Shown piece after piece: positions 38,955 through 48,381 of a stretch of 64,000 nt of DNA (positions within the stretch are counted from its first letter, which is position 1; the number at the start of each line of letters is the position of its first letter). Origin of the DNA: Coemansia sp. RSA 922 (taxonomy: Eukaryota; Kickxellomycota; Kickxellomycetes; Kickxellales; Kickxellaceae); the NCBI GenBank assembly GCA_027577415.1, contig JANBQS010000006.1:1-64000 (forward strand), given 5' to 3'. A program made the position numbers and the translations under genes. The notes beneath the pieces are model-generated. The model saw nothing but the letters and a program-made list of their open reading frames with translations. It did not search any database and had not been told where the DNA came from.

Positions 38955-40352
38955 TTGCCACATGTATTTAGCTTTATAATGTATGCGAGCCAGCAATGAA
39001 ATTTACGTGATAAAGACATCTTTATAAAGAAATTTTCAAAGTGTAAACGGCATCTCTTATAGTAGCATCGCTAGAAGTCAGCCTTGTCCCGGGCGCAAAT
39101 GTGTGATATAGTATTAGAGATTATAAGTTACTCTCCAGAAACAGTTAGGAGCTCGTTATTGTATCCTGACATATCAACAAGCATATTTTCTCTCTTGTCA
39201 TCCCTCAGTATCCAAGCTTTGTGCAATCATTGTGACTACAAGCCATTGCACCCGGATTTCCTCTCACAGGCGTCTCAACAAAAACCACACTTTAAGCAGC
39301 AGCAACAACGCCCCCTGATAAATACAAGCACAAACTAAGATCAATATCTAGGGCACTTTAGCGCCGACATCACATACGACGCGGAAATCAACCGAGCGTT
39401 GATCTGCCCAGCAGCGCCCACTTGAAACAAAAATAATACCTCCTAGCATATGTTATCAGCATTAAGCTTACAATCGTCAACTTTCCATATGTGTGCTGCG
39501 CGAAAGAGGGGGTGCTTTAAAAGCGGCAATAAAAAGGATCGGCGGCAAGCAGCGAGTTCTATTCACCCTTCTATCAATAATAAAGGGGGAGAAAATGAGT
39601 AATGATCGCCCTTCACTTTGAGTGACAACAGAACCTCTGCTCCCTGGCTAATCTACAAAACGCCGAATGACTGCACACACAAAATGTACCGTTTTCGGAG
39701 TGCACAAGCCCAAATTGACACGTGAAGCAGTGTGTCGCCATGAAAAAGCAAAAAACGGCTTTATTCTTTGTTTTTGCAAGTGCGTGTCTGTTTTTGTAAA
39801 GCAGTGCTTGACGATGCACAAACTCCCCATTCCTCCCCCCATCGTCAGTGTAAACAGATCGTTTATTAGCATGCTGCATGCAGCTTATTTGGGTGCATCC
39901 CACTCTTTGAAAACAATTAGGCTTAATGCACCCCATTATTATGACATTACCAACTGGTGGACACTATATGTGGAAACGCAATACTTTCAACCTGTTTTTT
40001 TTACACTTACCACGCAAGTGATTTGCATTTGGAAGGAGCTTTCCTATTTTCGGGCACTTTTCCAGACCTTGCAGAAACTGTCGCCCAGGCAAAAATGAGT
40101 GTGTTCCAAAGGGTATGAGACTCATGTTGACCCTTGATGCTCTGTCGCTCTTTAACCGGAAGACAGGTGAAAACAAAATGAGCTCCTCCTCCTCCCCAGT
40201 CTACACCCCGACCTTATATACATGTCTCCCTATTTTTTTTCCAACGGTGTAAACAGCCGTTTTGTTATCTACCCTTTCTCCCTCTAAGCTCCATTTACCC
40301 GTGCTTGCCTCACTATTTTCCCCTTCATTAAGCATATTCATTAGCATCGCGC
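38955..40352. other. intergenic, no supported gene
   Basis: About 1.4 kb. An open frame at 39084-39338 with a leucine-rich helix is not supported by any motif. Long pyrimidine-rich leader sequence precedes the next gene. Confidence 0.45.
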
Positions 40353-41570
40353 ATGTCTAGTCGCGAGATCCACGTTCTGGTTATCGGCGGCTCATGGGCG
40401 GGTATCACAGCTGTCAACGAGCTTGTCAATTTGAGCAACGGCCCATACTCGGGTCTCCGCGTCACACTCGTGGAGCAGCGCACACATTACTTTCACAAAA
40501 CCGGGGTAATAAGAGGATTGGTCGATGCAAAGTACGCCGATAAGATGTTTATCTCTTACAAGGGTCTCTTCAGGGACAGCGAGCTGTCCAATCCAGCTCA
40601 CCGCTTTGTGTGTGCTAGGGTCACTCGCGTTTACGAGAGCTCTGTAGAAGTTGAGGGTGGTGAGCGTATTCCCTACGACTACTTGATCATTGCCACCGGT
40701 ACAACACCCACATCGATGCCAGTGACGCAGTCTATAGACGACGTGGAGTGTCGAGCCAGATACCAAAGGATGCGTAATGCGATCGAGTCGTCGCGTTCTA
40801 TCCTGTTTGTTGGCGGCGGCGCGGTCGGGATCGGACTGTGTTGCGAGATAGCAGAGATGTATCCCAAAAAATGCTTAATCCTGGCACACTCCCACGAAAA
40901 ACTACTGAGCGAGGATCTGTCCGGTAACTTTGCCGCCAACACTGAGCTCCTTGTGAAAAAAATGGGCATCGAGCTTATACTCGGCGAGACTGTACTTTCG
41001 AATACTGCTTACAACGAAGAAGAGTGGGTGGTTACGCCGCAAACAGTCCTTACTAAATCGGGTCGGCGGATTCCTTGCGATTTGGTTATTTGGACTACGA
41101 GGGCTCGGCCATACACAGACTTTATGAACTCTTTACCTCCTACTAACGAGAGGAAGCCACTGGTAGACGTCGATTCAGGCTGTATTAACGTGCGGCCTTC
41201 GCTGCAGTTGTCTGATACTCGATACCCAAATATCTTTGCTGTGGGCGACGTAAATTCCTTGCCCTATGCCGAAAAGTACGCAACGAGCGCCGTTCTCCAG
41301 GCCAAGCACGCCGTTAGCAACATGCGCATACTGATGAACGAGTCTTACGACTTTCGAATTAAAATGTCCCCCACCATGGCAGCCGAAGCAGCGGCCAAGG
41401 CGAATATGGCCTCCTACTCTAGTACTCGAAACACTCAAATGGTGGTCGCTTTGGGCAAAAACAAAGAGGTCTCTAGCACGATCTTTTCTAAATTCAGTAG
41501 CTGGGCTTCGGGTGGCAGCCGAGGGCGGAATTACATGCTCGACAAGGCAGAAAAGATGTTGCATGCTTAG
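40353..41570 (+). CDS. AIFM2/FSP1-like FAD-dependent NAD(P)H oxidoreductase
   Basis: The product has 405 residues. The N-terminal FAD-binding Rossmann motif is V-L-V-I-G-G-S-W-A-G at residues 8-17. I-I-A-T-G-T-T-P follows. A second, NAD(P)H-binding glycine motif, F-V-G-G-G-A-V-G, lies near residue 152. A C-terminal FAD block, N-I-F-A-V-G-D-V, lies near residue 290. The length and order match apoptosis-inducing factor 2/ferroptosis suppressor 1-type proteins, which reduce quinones; activity here is inferred. There is no mitochondrial targeting peptide. Alternative small FAD oxidoreductase families cannot be excluded. Confidence 0.82.
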   Translation: MSSREIHVLVIGGSWAGITAVNELVNLSNGPYSGLRVTLVEQRTHYFHKTGVIRGLVDAKYADKMFISYKGLFRDSELSNPAHRFVCARVTRVYESSVEVEGGERIPYDYLIIATGTTPTSMPVTQSIDDVECRARYQRMRNAIESSRSILFVGGGAVGIGLCCEIAEMYPKKCLILAHSHEKLLSEDLSGNFAANTELLVKKMGIELILGETVLSNTAYNEEEWVVTPQTVLTKSGRRIPCDLVIWTTRARPYTDFMNSLPPTNERKPLVDVDSGCINVRPSLQLSDTRYPNIFAVGDVNSLPYAEKYATSAVLQAKHAVSNMRILMNESYDFRIKMSPTMAAEAAAKANMASYSSTRNTQMVVALGKNKEVSSTIFSKFSSWASGGSRGRNYMLDKAEKMLHA

Positions 41571-41606
41571 TATATTGATAACTAATAAAAGTTTTTTTTA
41601 AAAATT

Positions 41607-42143
41607 TTAGCTTATTGTGCCATGTTCAGGGCGATCAACAAATAGTACATGGTCGTCGTTGACAAACAACCGGGTTTGACTTTGGCAGTAATTGCAAGTG
41701 GTAATGACACGTCGACCGCGCTTTTGGCCCTTGACCCGGGTCATACTCGATATGCCTGGAAGAAGAGGCGTCAGACATACCTTGCAAATACTTCGCTTGA
41801 CGTGTGGGCTCATTCGCAAAACGCTCTTGTGTGATACTAGCCGCATCTCTTTAGCGTAGAACCGCGCCAAAGGCATCATCGTTGCTGAGGTCTGGGGAGG
41901 AAGGGCGCCACTACTACTACCACCGTTACTGTCATTGTCAAGCGTTGTCGACTCGTCTGATTCTTTTCCCTTTGCAGTAGCCTCGGTTGTTACGGCTGCT
42001 GCTGCCGCCGCGTTTGTAGCTGGCAGGGTGGCATAGAACTGGGCCGATTGTAGCAAAAAGTTCATCCGCTCGAACGCCTCCCGATTGGGCAAGTTGCCGG
42101 CACCACGACCGCGATCCTTGCCATCTTTACTGCCTCTGGCCAT
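41607..42143 (-). CDS. RPR2: RNase P protein subunit, Rpr2/Rpp21 family
   Basis: The ATG at 42143 is chosen because upstream in-frame sequence is poly-phenylalanine leader. The product has 178 residues. The zinc-ribbon uses C120, C123, C150 and C153 (S-I-C-K-V-C and T-T-C-N-Y-C), with a basic R-V-K-G-Q-K-R-G-R-R loop between the pairs. A helical A-R-F-Y-A-K-E-M-R-L-V-S segment precedes it, as in the family. The protein assists tRNA 5'-end maturation as part of nuclear RNase P. An alanine/threonine/serine-rich linker of about 50 residues is unusual. The Snm1 paralogue of RNase MRP is a less likely alternative. Confidence 0.8.
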   Translation of the reverse strand: MARGSKDGKDRGRGAGNLPNREAFERMNFLLQSAQFYATLPATNAAAAAAVTTEATAKGKESDESTTLDNDSNGGSSSGALPPQTSATMMPLARFYAKEMRLVSHKSVLRMSPHVKRSICKVCLTPLLPGISSMTRVKGQKRGRRVITTCNYCQSQTRLFVNDDHVLFVDRPEHGTIS

Positions 42144-43023
42144 GGACAAAGAAGTAAAGAGAAAAAATGATGTAGGAGAAACAAAAAAAAAAAGGACGGA
42201 TATAGCCGACACACATGTTGCCTGAAGGAAAAAAAAAAAAAAAAAAAAGACGGCACTAGTATTTTGTCCATTTTTAGGTCTGGTATGGGCACGAACTGGT
42301 GAAACATCTATTTTTGAGTTGTCGCTGCTGGCTGTTGTCAACCCATTCCAGTAGAGATGGAGGCAACAATTCGACCCAACAAGAAAAAGGACAATTGTGC
42401 TCGCTCTCGCCTAATAGGACAACTCGGGCCGGTCCCAGCAGGTATAATTAGGTACAATAGACCCGCGGAACATGCACGACAGCCACTTTAAGGGGGGTAG
42501 AGGGAGATGCCGTCCAGGTGTATTGTGCATTCTGTATTGTGCCTTTCCACGCTGCATTGTACACAAACGTTGCCAAGAATGTGAAAGAGAAAAAAAAAGC
42601 CATACGTCATCCTCTCACTTTTTTTATTGAAGACGAGGGAACAATAGAAGTGTGAAGTACTAGTAGTATCGCAGTAGTCATATAGCGACAAGATCGTTTT
42701 GCCAAATGGGCTCAATGAATATAATGCTGAGGAGCTATTGTGCTTCTCACTGAAGCTGTTCATTAATGACAAGAGCCAATAGCGAGCAAAAGCTAGGAAG
42801 TAGTGAAAGGGAGGACTGCGGGTCTGCTCAGTCCTATTTAACGGACCGGGTCGCACCCCTGTCGGATTTATTTTTTAGTCTGTTCTTCACCAAAAGTCAA
42901 CCATTCACTTTTTCTTTTTTTTTTTTTTTCTACTCTCTTTTGTAACGTCAAAACGGGCTGGTTCCGTATATTATCACACATCTTGTCAACATTCTTATAC
43001 CTCATCTACATCTCATAAAAAAA
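42144..43023. other. intergenic, no gene recognised
   Basis: Contains homopolymer A runs (near 42228-42250) and a T-rich tract before the LPMO gene. No gene was recognised. Confidence 0.45.
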
Positions 43024-44046
43024 ATGCACCGGTTTGTTAGAGTTCTGGTTTCGGCCATGTTGGCTACAACTGCCATGTCCCATGTTTCGATGAAGAGCCC
43101 CTGCGTGCGCTATACGCCGTTCTGCGACAGCTGCCCCGAGCTACCACCCGGCCAGTCGATGGATAACAACATTAACGCTCCGATTGGGACACACGAGAGC
43201 ATCTCACAGCCTCTATGCAAGTACACGACGCCCTACGCCAAGCCGGCGGCACACTGGACAGCTGGCTCTACGGTGTCGGTCGAGTTTAACCCGCATGCTG
43301 CCGTACACGGCGGTGGACACGCAGAGTTCTCGCTGTCGTATGACATGGGTAACACCTTTGTCGTAATCCATCGCGAGCTCCGCTACTGCTTCACTGGCGG
43401 CCCATCCAGCAGCAACACTGGAACCCAACTATCGTACTCCATCCCCTTGCCGGCTGACTTGCCTAGCGGTGATCGTGTGGTATTTGCATGGACGTGGGTT
43501 AATGCCATTGGAAACCGCGAGTTCTATATGAACTGCGCCGATGTGGCTATCTCTGGCAAAGACGGAGGCTCGTTCTCTGGTCCTCAGATGTTGGTAGCTA
43601 ACTACGGTCCCGATACGCCGCTTATCCCCGAGTTTAATGGCAACTATGAGACCGGTATTGATCTGTATAATTCCAGGCCGATTGTCACAGTGACTGGATC
43701 ATCGTACAATAATGTCTCGGCACCGGCAGTTCCTAATGGTGCCTATGGAGCGGGATCTCCGGCTACCCCCATTGTCTCTTCACCTCCGATGCCCGTTGCT
43801 ACTATCCCTGTTTCAAGCGCGCCTTCGGTGCCCTATAGCATGACTCCCACTCCAGCTGCGACTACTGGATACAGCGGTGGAATTCCTTCGCCTGCATACC
43901 CTACAAACGTGCCTTCTCCTTTGCCTGCTACTGGTGGCGGATACGCGGCGAGCGCAGCACCAGTGCCACATTACGTCTCGGCTGGTCCGGCGCTTTATCA
44001 TGCACGCGTTGCAGGAAAATACAAAGCAACGAGGTGCAAAAAGTAG
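43024..44046 (+). CDS. secreted AA11-like lytic polysaccharide monooxygenase 1
   Basis: The product has 340 residues. A signal peptide (residues 1-19) ends just before histidine 20, which would be the first ligand of the copper histidine brace after cleavage. The second ligand is expected in A-V-H-G-G-G-H-A near residue 97. The N-R-E-F-Y-M-N-C-A-D-V-A-I block near residue 170 is typical of AA11-type chitin-active oxidases. About residues 235-330 form a low-complexity proline/serine/alanine tail with no binding module, unlike the paralogue at 45238. Chitin as substrate is inferred from the family. Confidence 0.8.
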   Translation: MHRFVRVLVSAMLATTAMSHVSMKSPCVRYTPFCDSCPELPPGQSMDNNINAPIGTHESISQPLCKYTTPYAKPAAHWTAGSTVSVEFNPHAAVHGGGHAEFSLSYDMGNTFVVIHRELRYCFTGGPSSSNTGTQLSYSIPLPADLPSGDRVVFAWTWVNAIGNREFYMNCADVAISGKDGGSFSGPQMLVANYGPDTPLIPEFNGNYETGIDLYNSRPIVTVTGSSYNNVSAPAVPNGAYGAGSPATPIVSSPPMPVATIPVSSAPSVPYSMTPTPAATTGYSGGIPSPAYPTNVPSPLPATGGGYAASAAPVPHYVSAGPALYHARVAGKYKATRCKK

Positions 44047-45047
44047 TTTTTTTCTTTATGATTTACAAGGTGGTGTAATATTCGGCCATATAAATTCCAA
44101 TATCATAGTTGTTTCCAAGCTGCATGTAAAAACACCTTTAGTTTGCGCCACGCGGTTCCAAAAAGGAAGCGAATCTCATTGTCGTGCATACATTGAGATT
44201 GGGCGGGAGATGAAATAATGCTCCTATATTTTTTTGCGAGTCCGTGGTTTGGAGCAATACACGTGGAGTATCCATTTATAAAAAAAACAACAACAATGAG
44301 GTCTTTTTAAGACGCAATAATTGCTTTCTAGCTCAAGGAAAAAAAAGTACTCTCCCCATTTCTGCGGGAGATTTACCAGACACTTTATTAGTTCACACGC
44401 TTTGGCGTGTAGTGAACTATAGAGTCCATTTTATTTATTTATTTCAGAGCAAATACATTATTTGTAACTTGAAGTAATTTCATTATTTTGCACTATTGAG
44501 TTGTACCGAACTTATCACCACTATCCCTTGCACATTAGGATGCAGATAGCCGGCCCACTGTCAGCTTATGCACTCATGCACGAGAGAGAAAGGTGCTTGG
44601 CATCTCTTTCTCAGTCAGCTCATGACAAAAAAAAAAAGTGGGGGTGACGATCGCAACAAGTGCGTGTCACTTGTCTATCGAGATTTGCATAAAAAAGAAT
44701 GACACTCCGATTTGGTGCGCCTATTGGTCAGTTCCGCTTCTTTGCAAGGTCGTTGTACATGACGATCCTCAAGTTGTTGATACTTTTTTTATCTGGCGTA
44801 ATTGCCGAAGGGACGCTCACGTTCCGTCTATTTTTTATTTTGTCGGCGAAAGACCACGAGGTTGTCTTTTTTTGGGCGGGCCTGATTTCTTGCCTTGGTC
44901 TGACTGTGTGTGGTTTTCCCCCCTTCTCTCACACGTCTTTCTGGATTGCTTGCAGCAGAAAGAACGAGAACAGAATAAGGAAACAGCTCACTGAGAGATT
45001 TGGCGGCATTTTTTTTTTTTTGATATTTCCCTCCTGCCTTCTCGTCA
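44047..45047. other. intergenic between the LPMO genes
   Basis: T-rich leader-like sequence. Open frames are low-complexity. No other gene is supported. Confidence 0.45.
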
Positions 45048-45057
45048 TATATAAAAG
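45048..45057 (+). promoter_or_regulatory. TATA box of LPMO gene 2
   Basis: TATATAAAAG lies 190 bp before the ATG at 45238, followed by a pyrimidine-rich leader. No equal box was seen before LPMO gene 1. Confidence 0.45.
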
Positions 45058-45237
45058 GTCCCAAGACCATTCCTTTCAGACCGAATGTAATGTTTCTCTA
45101 ACAGTTGTTCACTCCTCACTTTTCTTTTTCACTCTATTACCTTTTTTGTACGCCGGTCGTACTCTTCCTTTTTTCGCATCCTCACATCCCCTTGTTAAGC
45201 GTGCTAGTTCACACTTTCCCCCCCTCCTTTTTTTACA

Positions 45238-46284
45238 ATGTTGTTCAAGATCTCTACTATTGCTTTTGCCCTGGTGGCTTCTGTCTCGGCGCACATGGCC
45301 ATGATTGAACCGTGCACTCGGTTTACTCCTAACGGCAAGAACTGCCCCGCGCTTCCGGCTGGTCAGTCATTTGACTACAACATGAAGAATCCTCTTGGCT
45401 ATAACCAGGTCCTGTGCAAGTACACGACACCGTACGCAACGCCCGTAGCGACTTGGACTGCCGGTCAGTCAATCACGACGAGCTTTGAGGCTGGAGGTGC
45501 AGCACACGGAGGAGGACACGTTCAATTCTCTCTATCGTACGACGGTGGCAAGACCTTTGTTGTTATTCACGAGGTGCTCAAACACGCATTCTTTAACGGA
45601 CCCTCTAACGGAAATGCGGCCACAGTCCTAAGCTACACGTTCACTTTGCCTGCTAACGTCCCTGCCAGTAACTCTGCTATCTTTGCCTGGACTTGGGTCA
45701 ACGCCATCGGTAACCGTGAGTTCTACATGAACTGTGCTGATGTCGCTATCAAGAGTTCTTCGACTTCGTTCACTGGAAAGCAGATGACCATTGCCAACCA
45801 CCAAGGATATCCCGAGATTCCCGAGTTTAACGGCAACTACGATACTGGTATCGAGCATTATCTTAATGCTCCCAAGATCACTGTCACTGGTTACGGTTCG
45901 GTTCCCGGCGGCGGCAACAACGGCAACAACACACTCCCCCCTGTTCCTCACGTTCCTCAGACCCCGACTGTCTCGGTCCCCCCTGTTGTCAAGCCTACTC
46001 CTATCGAGGAGGAGAAGCCCGTTTCTAACGTCGTGCCTGTCCCCTCATATGTTCCTTCTCCTGTCCCCTCTGTTCCTTCTCCTGTCGTCTCGGTTCCTCC
46101 TGTTCCTCAGCCTACTAGCCCACCGACTAACAGTGGCTGCACTCACGGTACTCAGACTTGCAATGCTGATGGAGCTGGTTTCAAGGTTTGCGTCTGGGGC
46201 GTTTGGAGCAACACTATTAGCTGCGCAGCAACCACCAAGTGCAAGGCTCTGGCTCCCGGCACTGTTAACTGCGGCTGGCCATGA
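45238..46284 (+). CDS. secreted AA11-like LPMO 2 with C-terminal cysteine-rich module
   Basis: The product has 348 residues. The signal peptide (1-18) is followed by histidine 19 (H-M-A-M-I-E-P-C). The second brace histidine is expected in A-A-H-G-G-G-H-V near residue 85. W-T-W-V-N-A-I-G-N-R-E-F-Y-M-N-C-A-D-V matches the paralogue. A proline/valine-rich linker (about 225-298) leads to a C-terminal module with six cysteines (G-C-T-H, Q-T-C-N, K-V-C-V-W-G-V-W, I-S-C, K-C-K-A, N-C-G-W). Its pattern resembles CBM19-type chitin-binding modules; this is by spacing only. The gene is in tandem with LPMO gene 1, 1.2 kb apart. Confidence 0.85.
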   Translation: MLFKISTIAFALVASVSAHMAMIEPCTRFTPNGKNCPALPAGQSFDYNMKNPLGYNQVLCKYTTPYATPVATWTAGQSITTSFEAGGAAHGGGHVQFSLSYDGGKTFVVIHEVLKHAFFNGPSNGNAATVLSYTFTLPANVPASNSAIFAWTWVNAIGNREFYMNCADVAIKSSSTSFTGKQMTIANHQGYPEIPEFNGNYDTGIEHYLNAPKITVTGYGSVPGGGNNGNNTLPPVPHVPQTPTVSVPPVVKPTPIEEEKPVSNVVPVPSYVPSPVPSVPSPVVSVPPVPQPTSPPTNSGCTHGTQTCNADGAGFKVCVWGVWSNTISCAATTKCKALAPGTVNCGWP

Positions 46285-46379
46285 AAAAATAATAATAACA
46301 ATTCATCGCTAATGTTCTTTCGTTTTTATAGATTAATAACCAAATACAAATACTGATGAACATGTTTTATTTTATTTAT

Positions 46380-47202
46380 TCAGTTTGGATTAGAATGAAA
46401 GAATGCTGGTACCCAGTATCCTGGCTCACAACAATCGTCAGGTTCATCTATCCAGATAATACCCAAACACAACATATCATTGACACATGCATGTATACGG
46501 TCAAAGTCCCAATTCCAGGCCAGACGAATATCCTCTTTTGTAAATTTGTTCGTATACTGGGCCAAAGTCAATACCGTTGAAAAATCCGAGTTCATTTCTC
46601 TCGCTACGCTCTGTACCATTTTGCGTTTCCCAAAGTCGATAATCTTATACCCGCTCTTCAACGGTTTCAACTGACTAATAGCCCGTCGAATATCGTCCTC
46701 AACTATCGGCTCACTACCCTTTAGTCTTCGTTGGATCAACCTACGTCGCAGTTCATCCAATTCTATCAGACCCCCGTTAACTGACCTAGTGCCCACACAG
46801 ATATCTATGATTTGGATACCGAGTTCGCAGTAAAAGTCGCCGACACCCAAGAGTTCGGCCATGTATCCTTTTCGTGATGCTAGTGGGTCTACGCCTATCA
46901 ACTGGCACATTCTCTGTACTTGTACGCGGAATACTGGGTCGCTGCGGATCTCCCGTTGGTGCACGCTGACAAAATCTTCGAGGTTTGACTTCATGACAGT
47001 GATTTGCTCACGAAGCTACAACTAAAAAGTGAGTTAGTTTACATGGAAAAAAGTCGGTTTTCTTTGAGAAATGATATGTTTTTTTGTTAGGGTCTCGTAC
47101 CTTTTCTATTTCTCGTTGAGCCAGTTCAGTTCCTTTTTGAGATAGCGCACGACGTTCTGCCTCTTGTCGACGCAGACCACCAATTCCAACAGCTTTGCGC
47201 AT
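46380..47202 (-). CDS. SNF8: ESCRT-II subunit SNF8/VPS22
   Basis: Exon 1 is 47202-47101 (34 codons, M-R-K-A-V-G-I-G-G-L) and exon 2 is 47015-46380; the 85-bp intron has donor GTACGA and acceptor TTGTAG. The joined product has 245 residues, as usual for Vps22. It keeps the coiled N-terminus and the I-G-V-D-P-L-A-S-R-K-G-Y-M-A-E-L-L-G-V-G-D-F-Y block, then two winged-helix domains ending W-V-P-A-F-F. It acts in sorting ubiquitinated membrane proteins into multivesicular bodies. The acceptor at 47016 is chosen because a nearer AG gives an in-frame stop. Divergent from NDUFB8. Confidence 0.93.
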
Positions 47203-47461
47203 TTTCGGAAACTGAGCTAGATTGAGAGTGGAAAATAAAATAAAATTAATTGTATAATGAGAAATTGCACAAAAAGAAGCAAGTGACGCAGCTGTGCACA
47301 GTCCTTTTTTATTTTTATTTTGGCTGAGCCAAGAACAGCGAAAATCACCAATAATCAAATCAATGCATTAATCTAGATAGCGATTTCAAGTGAGAGATAA
47401 ATGAGCTTTTATTTTGTTTCTTTCACAAACATTTTCTATTCTTATTTTTTATTTAAAGATC

Positions 47462-47962
47462 ATGAATCGCGCACTAGTCGGTTGTGGTACTCTGCTATCC
47501 AAGCAGAGTCGTGTACTAGCAGGACGTACAATGCTTGGAGGAGTACGTTTCGAATCAACGTCTCAGTACAAGAAAAAGTACTATATCGATCCTGAACCAC
47601 AAATTGGAGATTACCCAAACTTGCCACAACGGTTCGCCGAAGAACGGCCACAGCGTGGATGGTGGGACCGTCAGATGAGGAGGAATTTCGGAGAGCCTAT
47701 CCCCGAACAAGACGAGATTCTAAATATGTGGGCACCCACACAGTACTGGTCTCCGGGATGGAAGACAGTTGGCAAAATGTGGGCAGGATTTGTCTTGACG
47801 CTTGGTACGGTGTATTTTGTTATCTCGAAAGCTAGAGGCGAGAGACCGTATATGCGTGCTTATTACCCTTATGGTGGGCTCAAGGAAGAACTCGGCGGAG
47901 TGCCGACTCGTACATTGGCCTCTTCGATTGAAGAGGCTTCGTTGTCAGCTGTCAAAAAGTAG
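47462..47962 (+). CDS. NDUFB8: NADH:ubiquinone oxidoreductase subunit NDUFB8-like
   Basis: The 166-residue product begins at the ATG at 47462; an upstream in-frame start would add a hydrophobic, unlikely extension. A basic mitochondrial presequence (R-A-L-V-G-C-G-T-L-L-S-K-Q-S-R) is followed by I-G-D-Y-P-N-L-P and N-F-G-E-P-I-P, both landmarks of this complex I membrane-arm accessory subunit. A single transmembrane helix is at about residues 105-122, then Y-Y-P-Y-G-G-L. Its presence shows that complex I is retained in this organism. Confidence 0.85.
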   Translation: MNRALVGCGTLLSKQSRVLAGRTMLGGVRFESTSQYKKKYYIDPEPQIGDYPNLPQRFAEERPQRGWWDRQMRRNFGEPIPEQDEILNMWAPTQYWSPGWKTVGKMWAGFVLTLGTVYFVISKARGERPYMRAYYPYGGLKEELGGVPTRTLASSIEEASLSAVKK

Positions 47963-48381
47963 ACATTAATAAATACTTTTATGTATTAGACCATGAGGTG
48001 TATATATATGCACATATATGACTCTGGGAGTGTGTGAGAATCTTTGTTGTCACATTCTCAGGAAGCGTGGGGGGAGGATGATTATCGTTTGGGTTCAACG
48101 TCAAGTGGAAAAAAAGTTGGGCTGACTCAGCGCGCGCGCTAAGGCGAATCAGCTGTTGAGTGGAGGGCAAAAAAGGCGGAGTGCACGCTAGGGCCAATTT
48201 TCTCTTCTTTTCTTTCGTTTTTTCTTTTTTGGCTGCATTATCTTGACACGGGGTGTTTTTTAATATCTATTATTTTTTATTTTATTTTTATCACGATTTC
48301 AACCTGGTCAGAGAGAGAGAGAAAGGTCCTTTCTTTTTTATCTACTAAGCGTATACATACTATTCCAGGGCTGTGACTTCC
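47963..48381. other. intergenic upstream of the P4-ATPase gene
   Basis: T-rich sequence and a short GA repeat (near 48311) before the long ATPase gene. No feature beyond the leader was seen. Confidence 0.4.

Noticed and set aside
39084..39338. Open frame with a leucine/serine-rich helix after the acidic F-box-like gene
   Set aside because: No motif, promoter or homologue visible; glutamine-rich low-complexity end; indistinguishable from chance.
44638..45304. Phenylalanine/leucine-rich frames between the LPMO genes
   Set aside because: They are translations of the T-rich promoter and leader of LPMO gene 2 and overlap its TATA box.
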